A DNA stretch of 50,928 nucleotides from Salsuginibacillus kocurii DSM 18087 (GCF_000377705.1 NZ_KB898636.1:1-50928); one strand, 5' to 3'; positions 41,798 through 50,817 are shown, counted from the stretch's first letter. Notes: generated from the sequence alone by a model not told the origin. A program made the numbers and translations.

Positions 41798-42154
41798 ATG
41801 AGAATACCAATTCTAAAGTTACATGATTATTTATTAATATCAGTGCAAGTAGACCTTGATGACCAAACAGCCCTGCAGTTTCAAGAGGATCTACTCAACA
41901 AGATTCATCAGGAAGGGTCAAGCGGGGTTGTCATTGATCTAACCTCGGTGGAGATGATAGATTCATTTATCGCCAAAGTACTTGGGGACGTGGTGGAAAT
42001 GTCAAACTTAATGGGAGCAAAGGTGGTTTTAACAGGTATTCAACCAGCTGTGGCCATTACGCTAATTGATATGGGAATTATGTTGGATGAAGTACCGACG
42101 GCTCTCGATCTTGAACAAGGTTTAGAGAAACTTCAACAGGAATTGGAGGGGTAA
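41798..42154 (+). CDS. rsbS: stressosome STAS protein RsbS
   Basis: The 118-residue single STAS domain protein is the stressosome core antagonist of RsbT. The RsbT target Ser is S56 in [10 protein letters not shown], corresponding to S59 in B. subtilis. I chose the ATG at 41798 ([13 protein letters not shown]); GGAGGGGTG lies upstream. It is 24 nt after rsbR and 1 nt before rsbT, so translation is likely coupled. Confidence 0.95.
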   Translation: MRIPILKLHDYLLISVQVDLDDQTALQFQEDLLNKIHQEGSSGVVIDLTSVEMIDSFIAKVLGDVVEMSNLMGAKVVLTGIQPAVAITLIDMGIMLDEVPTALDLEQGLEKLQQELEG

Positions 42155-42155
42155 T

Positions 42156-42569
42156 ATGAGTATCCAATCCTGTGTTGAGGTCCATACAGAGTGGGGGATT
42201 GTCTCTGCGCGGCAGGCCGGTCGTAATTTAGCAAAAGATGTTGGATTTGGGAATGTAGACCAGGCACGCATCACCACAGCCATTTCAGAGCTTGCTAGAA
42301 ACATTTACCTTTATGCGGATAAAGGTGAAATTTGTATTGAAGCCATTCAAGAACTGGACAAACACGGAGCAAAAAAGGGAATTAAAGTTACAGCGAGGGA
42401 TAAAGGCCCGGGTATTAAAAATGTGCGCGAAGTCATGTCAGACGGTTTTACCACCTCAGGGGGGCTAGGGGCAGGACTTCCAGGAGTTAAACGATTAATG
42501 GATGAGTTTGATATAGATTCGGTCTCTGGAGAAGGAACGGTTATTACGACAATTAAATGGCTCCGTTGA
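42156..42569 (+). CDS. rsbT: serine kinase RsbT
   Basis: This 137-residue GHKL-type kinase phosphorylates RsbS and RsbR under stress, then leaves the stressosome and activates RsbU. ATP-site motifs are TAISELARNIYLYA (about 29-42), ARDKGPGI (near 79) and GGLGAGLPGVKRLMDEF (near 104-120). TTGGAGGGGTAAT precedes the ATG. Confidence 0.95.
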   Translation: MSIQSCVEVHTEWGIVSARQAGRNLAKDVGFGNVDQARITTAISELARNIYLYADKGEICIEAIQELDKHGAKKGIKVTARDKGPGIKNVREVMSDGFTTSGGLGAGLPGVKRLMDEFDIDSVSGEGTVITTIKWLR

Positions 42570-42582
42570 AGGAGGATATTGA

Positions 42583-43596
42583 GTGGTCGATTCGTACCAA
42601 ATATTACAAGAGCAATACGAGAAACTACTAGAAGAATATATTGGCCAAAAAGATGAACAAGGCCTGTACCAAGGTCAGCAATTCAGTAAAAAAGTGTTAG
42701 AAAACCAAATCTCACCTGAAGAAATGGTGAGCCTGCACCTCGATATTATCGAAGGGTGGTATCCTGACATTCCGAGTGGCCTGCGGGATTCCTTTGAATT
42801 TTTGTTAGAAGTCATGATTGGCTACGGTTTAGCTTATCAAGAACACCAAAGCTTAAAGGACCGCCAAAAGGAACTAGAATCAGAGATTGATGTGGCTGCG
42901 AACATGCAGCAAACCTTCCTGCCAGCGGCTAAGCCGGAAGTTCAGGGGCTTGATCTTGGCGTCCTCACGATGCCAGCTTCGAAAATGAGCGGTGATTATT
43001 ATCATTTCGTTAAAGATGAAAATGATTGTATTGGACTAGCCATCGCAGACATTATTGGAAAAGGCGTGCCGGCAGCGCTTTGTATGTCGATGATCAAGTA
43101 CGCGATGGAAAGCTTGCCAGAACAGCGGTTGCAGCCAGGCGGCCTGCTTGAGAACTTAAACCGCGTGGTAGAGCAGAACGTCGCTTCCAACATGTTTATT
43201 ACCATGATGTACGGTTCCTATGATCCACGCTTCCACACCTTTCACTATTCCGGTGCTGGCCATGAACCTGGATTTTACTACAACGCCCAAACCGATGAGT
43301 TTGAAGAGTTGTATGCAAAAGGTATGGTGCTGGGAGTAACACGCGAAGCCTCATTTCGCGAATATAAAAAAGACGTGGCTCCTGGAGACATTATCGTCCT
43401 CTTATCTGATGGAGTAACGGAGTGCCGTACAGAAGAAGGGTTTATCGAACAAGAAGTGATTACTAGTCTTATTCGTGCCAACATGCATAAATCCGCCCAG
43501 GAAATTGTCGAGTGCGTTTTCTATGAATTGGAAAAACTCCAGGGCTTTCAGCTTCGGGATGATTTCACGTTAATGATTTTGCGAAGAGAAGTTTAA
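42583..43596 (+). CDS. rsbU: PP2C phosphatase RsbU
   Basis: The 337-residue protein has an N-terminal RsbT-binding domain (about 1-85), a helical linker and a C-terminal PP2C domain (about 115-335). Metal-site segments are MSGDYYHF (near 136), LAIADIIGKGVPAA (near 153) and VLLSDGVTE (near 271). It dephosphorylates RsbV-P when bound to RsbT, freeing sigma-B. GTG start, with GGAGGATATTGA upstream. Its stop codon overlaps the -35 of the internal sigma-B promoter. Confidence 0.95.
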   Translation: MVDSYQILQEQYEKLLEEYIGQKDEQGLYQGQQFSKKVLENQISPEEMVSLHLDIIEGWYPDIPSGLRDSFEFLLEVMIGYGLAYQEHQSLKDRQKELESEIDVAANMQQTFLPAAKPEVQGLDLGVLTMPASKMSGDYYHFVKDENDCIGLAIADIIGKGVPAALCMSMIKYAMESLPEQRLQPGGLLENLNRVVEQNVASNMFITMMYGSYDPRFHTFHYSGAGHEPGFYYNAQTDEFEELYAKGMVLGVTREASFREYKKDVAPGDIIVLLSDGVTECRTEEGFIEQEVITSLIRANMHKSAQEIVECVFYELEKLQGFQLRDDFTLMILRREV

Positions 43597-43616
43597 TACA
43601 AAATAATAGTGGGTAA
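43591..43616 (+). promoter_or_regulatory. internal sigma-B promoter of rsbV-rsbW-sigB-rsbX
   Basis: GTTTAA (43591-43596), 14 bp, GGGTAA (43611-43616). Both boxes and the spacing fit the consensus exactly. The -35 includes the rsbU stop codon. Confidence 0.85.
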
Positions 43617-43628
43617 TAAACTGATGTT

Positions 43629-43652
43629 ACGGCCAATGGCCGTTTTCTTTTT
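43629..43652 (+). terminator. hairpin with T tract just after the sigma-B promoter
   Basis: ACGGCC-AAT-GGCCGT, then TTTCTTTTTA. It would end the rsbR-U message, but it lies only about 5-10 nt after the expected sigma-B start. Confidence 0.65.
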
Positions 43653-44231
43653 ATCCATAGCTCTGGAATATGAACTGGTTGAAACCGTCATAATGGAAAA
43701 ACTGAAACAGAGGCAGAAGCAAGGTTCCTTCCGCCTCAAAGAAAGGCATCCGCGTGACCAACTTTTCATTAACAGGGTTAGTACAACCTTGCTGGTGATC
43801 GTTACGAAGATACAACACGGGTTAGCATAAAGGTAAATATAGGATTAATCATCTCACTAAGTAGACAAGCTATAAACTAACGATCGCTCAGGTTATCCGC
43901 ACTCCTCCCCCCCGTTTTTTGAAACAAGGGGAGAGAAACAATTACTTATTACGTTATAGTGTGGAACTTTTCTAAGTGAACGCCGCTGTTAACAGACAGT
44001 GTTGAATTTTAAATGAAGGTGGATTGAAGCCGAAGGGCTAGATTCCTGCAGCGCAAGCGGGGCAAGTGCCGGGCTGCGTTTGATAAAGAAGACACGGCGG
44101 CAGCAAACGTAGTGGAACTGAAGCCGAACGCGCACCTAGACCTGCGGGGAAAGGGAGCAGCCTGAAGCGAAAATCAACACCAATGTTTAACAGAGCGAAG
44201 TGAAAAAATAACGCCAGGGAGGCATATTAGC
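43653..44231. other. long leader between rsbU and rsbV
   Basis: About 580 bp with no convincing gene. It holds the reversed GTTGATT-type repeat (44019-44178), a GTTTAA at 44185-44190 without a -10, and a GGGAGG ribosome site for rsbV. Confidence 0.55.
44019..44178 (-). repeat. GTTGATT...ATCAAC intergenic repeat
   Basis: It starts GGTGGATTGAAGC and ends GGGAGCAGCCTGAAGCGAAA then ATCAAC. Reversed, it reads GTTGATTTTCGCTTCAGGC. It relates to the element at 22337-22508. Confidence 0.55.
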
Positions 44232-44564
44232 ATGAATTTAACCCTTCAGACGAAAGAAACGGAAGCAGGCACAAGAGTAATGGTAGAAGGTGAAATTGAC
44301 GCCTACACTGCTCCAGAATTACGGGAGACGTTAATCCCGCTCACCGAAAAGCAAAATACAGAAGTTGTAGTAGATTTAGCGAATGTTGAATACATTGATA
44401 GTACAGGATTAGGGATTTTTATTGGCGCCTTGAAATCAGCACACTCGAATGGCTCTGAACTTGCCATTACAGGAGTTAATGAGCGTGTCCATCGTCTCTT
44501 TTCAATTACGGGCTTGGATGAAGTGATAGACATCGATGGTGAAAGAAGGGAGGGAGCAAAATAA
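44232..44564 (+). CDS. rsbV: anti-anti-sigma factor RsbV
   Basis: The 110-residue STAS protein has target Ser S57 in EYIDSTGLGIFIGALK. Unphosphorylated, it binds RsbW and frees sigma-B; RsbW phosphorylates it and RsbU restores it. CAGGGAGGCATATTAGC precedes the ATG. Stop and the rsbW start overlap (TAATG). Confidence 0.96.
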   Translation: MNLTLQTKETEAGTRVMVEGEIDAYTAPELRETLIPLTEKQNTEVVVDLANVEYIDSTGLGIFIGALKSAHSNGSELAITGVNERVHRLFSITGLDEVIDIDGERREGAK

Positions 44565-45049
44565 TGGTCAATACAGCAGATGTTGTTGAAATGACAGTAC
44601 CTTCGAAAGCGGAATACGTCGGGGTGGTTCGGCTTACGGTCTCAGGAATTGCCAATCGGGCAGGATTCTCTTACGATGATATTGAAGATATGAAAATTGC
44701 GGTAGCTGAAGCTTGTACGAACGTAGTAGACCACGCTTATAGCAATGGGGGCACAATTAAGTTTTCATGCTCCATTGAAGAGGAAGGCTTAAAACTTGTT
44801 GTCTCGGATGATGGCCAAAGTGTAGATGTGGTTCAATTACGTGAAGAAATTGGGCCTGTGGATGGCCAAGATCCTGTTGGCGAGTTGAAAGAAGGGGGGC
44901 TCGGCCTCTTCCTCATCGAATCATTGATGGATGAAGTCGAAATCAGCAGTGAAGCTGGCGTCGCGATTGTAATGAAGAAGTTCCTTCAAAGAGATGGGGT
45001 GGAAGAGAATGCCGATGGGCCCAGATCAGCCGACAAACAAAAGCAATAA
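44564..45049 (+). CDS. rsbW: anti-sigma-B factor and kinase RsbW
   Basis: This 161-residue GHKL kinase binds sigma-B or RsbV. ATP-lid motifs are AVAEACTNVVDHAY (about 45-58), VSDDGQSVD (near 83) and GGLGLFLIESLMDEV (near 108-122). The C-terminal end overlaps the start of sigB by about 40 nt, so translation is coupled. Confidence 0.95.
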   Translation: MVNTADVVEMTVPSKAEYVGVVRLTVSGIANRAGFSYDDIEDMKIAVAEACTNVVDHAYSNGGTIKFSCSIEEEGLKLVVSDDGQSVDVVQLREEIGPVDGQDPVGELKEGGLGLFLIESLMDEVEISSEAGVAIVMKKFLQRDGVEENADGPRSADKQKQ

Positions 45050-45806
45050 AGAAGAGTCAGAAGTATATGAATGGATAAAGGAATTTCAAGAAGAGCAAAA
45101 TGAAGAAGTGCAAACCAAGCTTGTGAAAAAGTTTGAGCCACTCGTTCAATCGCTGGCCAGAAAGTTTTCGCGAGGTCAGGACCACGACGATGACTTGTAC
45201 CAAGTCGGAATGATTGGTCTCCTGGCTGCTCTCAGAAGGTACGACCCTTCCTATAATCGAAGCTTTGAATCCTTCGCTGTACCAACGATTGTGGGAGAGA
45301 TTAAACGGTTTATCCGTGATAAGACATGGAGCGTACACGTCCCGCGCCGTATAAAAGAACTAGGACCTCGCATTAAAAAAGCGGTGGAAGAATTAACTAG
45401 TGAATTGCAGCGATCTCCGGATGTCCACGAGATTGCGGCGTTTTTAGAAGTAAGTGAAGAAGAAGTTTTAGAGACGATGGAGATGGGTAAAAGTTACCAA
45501 GCGCTCTCCGTTGATCGTTCTATTGAAGCAGACCAGGAAGGAAGTGCGGTTACACTTCTTGACCTTGTTGGTTCTGCTGAAGAAGGGTACGAAAAGACAG
45601 ACCAACAGATGCTCTTGGAGAAAGCATTTGCAGTGTTAACAGAAAGAGAAAAAGAAATTCTGCAGTGCACATATTTCGAGCATTTAAGCCAAAAGGAGAC
45701 AGGGGAACGCCTCGGCATCTCGCAAATGCACGTTTCCCGTCTACAGCGCAGAGCGCTTCAAAAATTACGAGAATCCATACGCGTGGAGCCATCGGAGTGT
45801 TTATAA
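45009..45806 (+). CDS. sigB: general stress sigma factor sigma-B
   Basis: The 265-residue sigma-70 family protein has region 2 (DLYQVGMIGLLAALRRYDPS), region 3 (VPRRIKELGPRIKKAVEEL) and region 4 (LSQKETGERLGISQMHVSRL), very similar to B. subtilis SigB. It directs the general stress regulon from GTTTAA/GGGWAW promoters. I prefer the ATG at 45009 after GGGGTGGAAGAGA; ATGs at 44994 and 45015 are other choices. Confidence 0.94.
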   Translation: MPMGPDQPTNKSNKEESEVYEWIKEFQEEQNEEVQTKLVKKFEPLVQSLARKFSRGQDHDDDLYQVGMIGLLAALRRYDPSYNRSFESFAVPTIVGEIKRFIRDKTWSVHVPRRIKELGPRIKKAVEELTSELQRSPDVHEIAAFLEVSEEEVLETMEMGKSYQALSVDRSIEADQEGSAVTLLDLVGSAEEGYEKTDQQMLLEKAFAVLTEREKEILQCTYFEHLSQKETGERLGISQMHVSRLQRRALQKLRESIRVEPSECL

Positions 45807-45807
45807 C

Positions 45808-46413
45808 ATGAAGCTAGAACATAAGGCGCACACAAATGTAGACGTCACCGCGTATCAACAGAAAAAGAACGGAAACGAACGATGTGGCGATGCTTATATT
45901 ACGATTGAAACAGATCAGTATTTTCTTTGTGCTTTAGCAGATGGGCTGGGCAGCGGTGCAGAAGCTCACCGCTCTGCTCAGCTCGCTATGAATGTCATTA
46001 CCGAGGCTCATGATCAATCCGTCTCTCAGCTGCTTGACCAATGCAACCAAGTGCTATTTCAAGAACGAGGCGTTGTGCTTACGATGTTGAAAGTTGATTT
46101 TGCCACGCAGGAAATCATGTATGGGAACATTGGAAATGTGGAATGCATATTAATGTTAGACAATGATCAAATAGTTCGACCTGTACCAGCCCCGGGCTAT
46201 CTCTCCAGCAGAAAGTATAAATACCGCCTGGAGCGTTTCCAGTATGGGGAAAATGTCAGGTTTCTTCTGTATTCAGACGGCACGGTCTTTTCTCCAGAAT
46301 GTAAAAACATGATGTCGGCTGCAAAATCGCCTGAGTGTGTCGTAAACCGCCTGGCTGAAGCAGCTCAGTCCGCTAATGATGACGTAACCATCGTCGGCGG
46401 AGATGTTTCTTGA
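45808..46413 (+). CDS. rsbX: stressosome phosphatase RsbX
   Basis: The 201-residue PP2C-like phosphatase resets RsbS-P (and RsbR-P), ending the response. Metal-site segments are CALADGLGSGAEAH (about 46-59) and LLYSDGTVFS (near 152). It starts 1 nt after the sigB stop, as usual. GGAGCCATCGGAG at the end of sigB is the ribosome site. A terminator follows. Confidence 0.93.
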   Translation: MKLEHKAHTNVDVTAYQQKKNGNERCGDAYITIETDQYFLCALADGLGSGAEAHRSAQLAMNVITEAHDQSVSQLLDQCNQVLFQERGVVLTMLKVDFATQEIMYGNIGNVECILMLDNDQIVRPVPAPGYLSSRKYKYRLERFQYGENVRFLLYSDGTVFSPECKNMMSAAKSPECVVNRLAEAAQSANDDVTIVGGDVS

Positions 46414-46468
46414 TCAGTCTTTATTCTAATTTTATGGTAAATATATATTACACGATAATCTGTTGTAG

Positions 46469-46497
46469 CTCGCCGTCGGCGAGTTTTTATTTTTATT
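46469..46497 (+). terminator. terminator of the sigma-B operon
   Basis: CTCGCC-GTC-GGCGAG followed by TTTTTATTTTTATT. Confidence 0.88.
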
Positions 46498-46624
46498 GAG
46501 GCGGAGTTAGAGGAGCGGGCGGGACGGAGCTGTCATTAGAAGAGACCAGAGCCCCCGCCAGGTATTTTTCCTCAGGCTAGACATGGTATAGTAAAAGGGA
46601 GACATATTAAAGAGGTGAAACGAA

Positions 46625-48787
46625 GTGACAGAAGCTACATATGCGCCAGAGCAATTAGAACAAGTGGCTCACGAAACGAATGTACCGATACACATTGTTA
46701 AAAAAATGATAGAGTTACTAGAAGACGGCAACACGGTCCCTTTTATTGCCCGCTACAGAAAGGAAATGACAGGAGGGGCAGATGAAGTTCAACTCCGTCA
46801 GGTCTCCGAACGCTGGGAGTACGTGCGCCAGCTAGAAGCCCGTAAACAAGAAGTCATCCGTTTAATTGATGAGCAAGAAAAATTAACTGAAGAGCTGCAA
46901 GGCTCCATCAATGCTGCCGCCAAGCTGCAGGAAGTGGAAGATCTATACCGCCCGTATAAGCAGAAGCGGCGCACGCGCGCAACCAAAGCGAAAGAAAAAG
47001 GGCTCGAACCATTGGCAGAGTGGATATGGGCCCAGGCAGGTGCCGATATTCAAGCAGAAGCCATGCGCTATATAGATGAAGATAAAGAAGTACCTACGGC
47101 CGAAGCAGCCCTTGAAGGCGCACAAGATATAATGGCCGAATGGATGGCTGATGATGCCAGTGTACGCAAGCAGCTGCGCGCTTTTACAATGAAGCAAGGC
47201 TCTCTCCGTTCCACTGGCAAAAAGGCGGAAGAAGACGAACAAGACGTCTATGCTATGTATTACGACTATGAAGAGCCTGTCCGCCGTGTTCCTTCACACC
47301 GCGTGTTAGCCATGAACCGCGGCGAAAAAGAAGGCATCTTGGCTGTGCAAATTGCATTAGACGAAGAGCGGGCACTCGAAGACATTAACAAAGCCCTTCG
47401 TTTTCAAGAAAAACAGCCCGCCTGCGCCGAAGCCATCCGTGCAGCGGTCAAAGATGGTTATAAACGGCTGCTCGGTCCGTCGATTGAACGCGACATTCGC
47501 AAGGAATTGACCGAAACCGCAGAAGAACAAGCGATCCATGTCTTTTCTGAGAACTTGCGCAACCTGCTCTTGCAGCCACCATTGAAAGGGAAAATGGTCC
47601 TTGGAGTTGATCCAGCCTACCGGACAGGCTGTAAGCTTGCTGTTGTGAACACGACCGGCAAAGTCCAGCATGTCGAAACGATCTATCCAACTCCGCCTAA
47701 AAACCAAGTCGAAGAGAGTAAAAAAGTTGTGACGAACCTAGTTGAGAAATACGGCATCGAGTTAATTGCGATTGGTAACGGTACCGCTTCCCGGGAAACA
47801 GAAAGCTTCATCGCAGATACCATCAGCTCACTGCAGGATGACGTTTCGTACTTGATTATTAATGAAGCGGGCGCCAGCGTTTACTCCGCTTCTGAATTGG
47901 CGCGGCGTGAATTCCCGGATTTGCAGACCGAAGAGCGCAGTGCCGCTTCAATCGCACGCAGACTGCAGGATCCACTGGCCGAACTGGTGAAAATTGATCC
48001 ACAGTCGATCGGCGTTGGCCAATACCAACACGACGTAAGCGCCAACCGCTTAAAAGATTCCCTTACATTCGTAGTTGAAACCGCCGTTAACCAAGTCGGC
48101 GTGAATTTAAATACAGCTTCGTCCAGCCTGTTGCAATATGTAGCTGGCTTGTCACGAACCGTAGCTGATAACATTGTCGTAAAACGCGACGAAGACGGGA
48201 AGTTCGAATCTCGTGCTCAACTAAAAAAAATACCGCGCCTCGGCGCTAAAACATATGAACAGGCCGTCGGCTTTTTGCGCATCCCGGAAAGTAAAGAACC
48301 ACTCGATGAAACAGCAATTCACCCGGAAAGCTACAATATTGCTAAAGCTCTTTTAAAGCAAGTCGAGCTAACACCGGGCGAGATCGGAAGCGAAGAAGCA
48401 CAAGAAAAATTAAACCAGCTTAACGTCAAAGCAGAAGCCGAACGCCTCGACGTCGGCCAGCCGACATTAGAAGACATTATTTCAGCGTTAAAACAACCAA
48501 ATCGCGACGTCCGCGATGACTTGCCAAAGCCTATGTTAAAAACCGGTGTCATGAACCTAGAAGACTTATATGAAGGGATGGAACTCCAGGGCACCGTCCG
48601 CAATGTCGTCGACTTCGGCGCCTTTATCGACATTGGCGTTAAACAAGATGGTCTCGTCCATATCTCAAAACTCGCCAATAACTATGTGCGTCATCCAATG
48701 GAAGTAGTAGCTGTCGGAGATATCGTCACCGTCTGGGTTGAAAGCGTCGATGAAAAGAAAGGCCGTATCGCGCTAACGATGGTTTAA
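46625..48787 (+). CDS. tex: Tex-family RNA-binding protein (YdcI)
   Basis: The 720-residue protein has the Tex N-terminal helical region (about 1-190), a YqgF/RNase-H-like domain (about 325-430; VLGVDPAYRTGCKLAVV), helix-hairpin-helix motifs (about 500-560) and a C-terminal S1 domain (about 645-718; GMELQGTVRNVVDFGAFIDI). Tex is a nucleic-acid-binding factor linked to transcription and RNA handling. AGAGGTGAAACGAA precedes the GTG. Place matches B. subtilis ydcI. Confidence 0.94.
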   Translation: MTEATYAPEQLEQVAHETNVPIHIVKKMIELLEDGNTVPFIARYRKEMTGGADEVQLRQVSERWEYVRQLEARKQEVIRLIDEQEKLTEELQGSINAAAKLQEVEDLYRPYKQKRRTRATKAKEKGLEPLAEWIWAQAGADIQAEAMRYIDEDKEVPTAEAALEGAQDIMAEWMADDASVRKQLRAFTMKQGSLRSTGKKAEEDEQDVYAMYYDYEEPVRRVPSHRVLAMNRGEKEGILAVQIALDEERALEDINKALRFQEKQPACAEAIRAAVKDGYKRLLGPSIERDIRKELTETAEEQAIHVFSENLRNLLLQPPLKGKMVLGVDPAYRTGCKLAVVNTTGKVQHVETIYPTPPKNQVEESKKVVTNLVEKYGIELIAIGNGTASRETESFIADTISSLQDDVSYLIINEAGASVYSASELARREFPDLQTEERSAASIARRLQDPLAELVKIDPQSIGVGQYQHDVSANRLKDSLTFVVETAVNQVGVNLNTASSSLLQYVAGLSRTVADNIVVKRDEDGKFESRAQLKKIPRLGAKTYEQAVGFLRIPESKEPLDETAIHPESYNIAKALLKQVELTPGEIGSEEAQEKLNQLNVKAEAERLDVGQPTLEDIISALKQPNRDVRDDLPKPMLKTGVMNLEDLYEGMELQGTVRNVVDFGAFIDIGVKQDGLVHISKLANNYVRHPMEVVAVGDIVTVWVESVDEKKGRIALTMV

Positions 48788-48852
48788 TGCGTTTTTAAGC
48801 GTGAGTTGAGGGTGCCGAGACAGAACGGTGCTCGCAAACCTTGCTGAAAAGA

Positions 48853-48895
48853 AAAAGCAGGCTTGCTCTTAAGGGAGAGCGAGCCTGCTTTTCTT
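48853..48895 (+). terminator. terminator of tex
   Basis: AAAGCAGGCTTGCTCT pairs with AGAGCGAGCCTGCTTT (one mismatch), then TCTTT. Confidence 0.87.
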
Positions 48896-49288
48896 TATAA
48901 AATCAAGGTAAGGGGCACGGGTGAAACGGAAGAAAAAGGCGTGTTTGCACGCGCCCTACGAGGCGGGAGTGCCGCAAGCCGTGTTGCTTACGGAGATGAA
49001 TTCCGTTAGTTCACCCGAAATGGAGCATTTTCAAGACCGCATGGACACTGGTTCATTTATTGGGACACATACGAATGAATTAAGGAGATGGAGCTAAAAT
49101 AGTGGAACAGAGGTCTGCGAACGACACTAAGAAAAACCCCCGAATTCAAGGGAATAACGAAATTGATGACCATTAAAATTCAGAGTAAGGCTATCATTGA
49201 GATAGTAAGGGGCGGCCTCATCGGCACGAACGAACAGTCCAGCAAAAGTGACAAATTAACCCTTGAAATAGTAGAAAGACGACCTCCC
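48896..49288. other. intergenic, no gene found
   Basis: About 390 bp after the tex terminator. No coding frame with a ribosome site is seen. No clear repeat. Confidence 0.5.
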
Positions 49289-49396
49289 TCATGAATCCTC
49301 TATATAAGAAAACCACAATTGATTAAGCATTCGAATTTCACTAGCCCGCTTCGTATAATAAGCCTTCTGCATTTGTCGCTGAAGCCAGGTAGGCAT
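49289..49396 (-). CDS. cmpA: cortex morphogenetic protein CmpA
   Basis: The 35-residue protein starts MPTWLQRQMQKAYYTKRAS and contains IRMLNQLWFSY. B. subtilis CmpA (37 residues: MPNWLKKQMQ..., IKLLNQCWYYY) is clearly related and lies in the same place between tex and ydcK. CmpA acts in spore quality control, linking cortex assembly to SpoIVA degradation. AAAGGGGGG precedes two ATGs; I chose the second at 49396 because CmpA proteins start MPxWL, and 49399 is possible. Confidence 0.9.
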   Translation of the reverse strand: MPTWLQRQMQKAYYTKRASEIRMLNQLWFSYIEDS

Positions 49397-49849
49397 CATC
49401 AATTGACCCCCCTTTGCAAAGTAATAACTAAAAATATAAATGAAGCCAGGGAAATCAAAGCAGTCAGGTCAATCTGCGGAAACAAAATAGCGACTTTCCT
49501 AAAAGAGTGCAGTGGCAATATACTGAACAGTTCTGATTCACGAGGGCAGGATTTAACCTCCTATGGCTGTGCCGCGCTGCCCGCCAACCCCCTTTCCATA
49601 TTCGAGCAATGAGTAGGAAAAAGTTATCTGTTCAAAAGAACTTGTCGCATCTATACTCGGCGGTTTCGCTTTATACTCAGCTACCAGCTCAGGTCATAAG
49701 CGTCTTGCACTCACCTTTTGGAACCGGCGCGGCGCATCCCTTATTTTCAGTAGGAGACGTGTTCTACCTTAGCGGTCACACGCATACCGCTGTTCGCTTT
49801 TCCACACCCTATTATATGTTAGAATGGATAAGGTGTGAGGTGAGTGGTT
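49397..49849. other. intergenic between divergent cmpA and sprT
   Basis: About 450 bp. A plus-strand open frame starting at 49319 (about 97 codons) runs antisense to cmpA and lacks a ribosome site. No other element is seen. Confidence 0.5.
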
Positions 49850-50302
49850 GTGAATAATGAAGAATTGCAACGATTAACAGAAGACATATCAACAGAATAT
49901 TTTGGCCGCATCTTTCACCATGAAGCGTACTTTAATGCAAGATTACGGACAACTGGCGGAAGGTATATGTTGAATACTCACGCCATAGAGATTAATCCGA
50001 AGCATTATCAGGAGTTTGGCAAAGAAGAAATATGCGATATTTTAAAACATGAATTATGTCATTATCACTTGCATTTAGAAGGAAGAGGATACCGCCATCG
50101 AGATAAAGAATTTAAGGAATGGCTTGCAGCTGTTGGTGGTAAAAGACATTGCCAATCACTATCAACCAGCCAAAGCCGATCCACAAAAAGGCATACATAT
50201 GAATGCATGAAGTGCCAACTAAAATATGTCAGAAAGCGTCAAATGAACACGGCAAAGTTCGTATGCGGAGCGTGCAGCGGCGCCCTTAAAAAAATTAACT
50301 GA
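49850..50302 (+). CDS. SprT-like zinc protein (YdcK)
   Basis: The 150-residue protein has a SprT-like metallopeptidase fold: HELCHYH (H67, E68, H71) with a further ligand likely nearby, and a C-terminal zinc ribbon with ECMKC (near 123) and CGAC (near 142). Its substrate is unknown. I chose the GTG at 49850 with GAGGTGAG upstream; a GTG at 49844 overlaps it. The position before the tRNA cluster matches B. subtilis ydcK. Confidence 0.9.
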   Translation: MNNEELQRLTEDISTEYFGRIFHHEAYFNARLRTTGGRYMLNTHAIEINPKHYQEFGKEEICDILKHELCHYHLHLEGRGYRHRDKEFKEWLAAVGGKRHCQSLSTSQSRSTKRHTYECMKCQLKYVRKRQMNTAKFVCGACSGALKKIN

Positions 50303-50415
50303 ATGCATTGACGCTAAAAAATCCGTGTGATACATTATATAAGTCGCCGAGAGAGATTATGAAATTCCGACAAAAAAGATTAATACATTCCATGAAAAAT
50401 TATTTAAAACAAGCG

Positions 50416-50444
50416 TTGACAACAAAAAACACATCATGTATTAT
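50416..50444 (+). promoter_or_regulatory. promoter of the tRNA cluster
   Basis: TTGACA, 17 bp, TATTAT (TATAAT also fits 3 bp later), 33 nt before the first tRNA. Confidence 0.85.
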
Positions 50445-50476
50445 AATTTTTGTCGCAAACGAACGAACACATACAT

Positions 50477-50551
50477 TCCACAGTAGCTCAGTGGTAGAGC
50501 AATCGGCTGTTAACCGATCGGTCGCAGGTTCGAATCCTGCCTGTGGAGCCA
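50477..50551 (+). tRNA. tRNA-Asn(GTT)
   Basis: TCCACAG pairs with CTGTGGA; the anticodon loop CTGTTAA gives GTT; T arm CGCAGGTTCGAATCCTGC. The 3' CCA is encoded (50549-50551). Confidence 0.97.
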
Positions 50552-50554
50552 TTA

Positions 50555-50645
50555 GGAGAAGTACCCAAGTGGCTGAAGGGGCTCCCCTGCTAAGGGAGTA
50601 GGTCGCGCAAGCGGCGCGAGGGTTCGAATCCCTCCTTCTCCGCCA
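50555..50645 (+). tRNA. tRNA-Ser(GCT)
   Basis: GGAGAAG pairs with CTTCTCC. The anticodon is GCT (CTGCTAA). A long variable arm AGGTCGCGCAAGCGGCGC is typical for Ser. CCA is encoded. Confidence 0.97.
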
Positions 50646-50658
50646 TTTGAAAATAATT

Positions 50659-50733
50659 GGCCCGTTGGTCAAGGGGTTAAGACACCGCCCTTTCACGGCG
50701 GTAACGCGGGTTCGAATCCCGCACGGGTCACCA
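50659..50733 (+). tRNA. tRNA-Glu(TTC)
   Basis: GGCCCGT pairs with ACGGGTC (one G-U). The anticodon is TTC (CTTTCAC). CCA is encoded. Confidence 0.97.
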
Positions 50734-50741
50734 TTTTAATT

Positions 50742-50817
50742 GGAGGATTAGCTCAGCTGGGAGAGCACCTGCCTTACAAGCAGGGGGTCGGCAGTTCGAT
50801 CCTGTCATCCTCCACCA
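50742..50817 (+). tRNA. tRNA-Val(TAC)
   Basis: GGAGGAT pairs with ATCCTCC. The anticodon is TAC (CTTACAA). CCA is encoded. Confidence 0.97.

Noticed and set aside
43609-43830. Frame of 73 codons between rsbU and rsbV
   Set aside because: It starts inside the sigma-B -10 region and crosses the hairpin terminator; no ribosome site.
44185-44210. Second sigma-B promoter right before rsbV (GTTTAA at 44185-44190)
   Set aside because: Only the -35 is present. The -10 place reads AAAAAT, not GGGWAW.
49319-49612. Plus-strand frame of 97 codons
   Set aside because: It is antisense to cmpA, has no ribosome site and reads as unbiased sequence.
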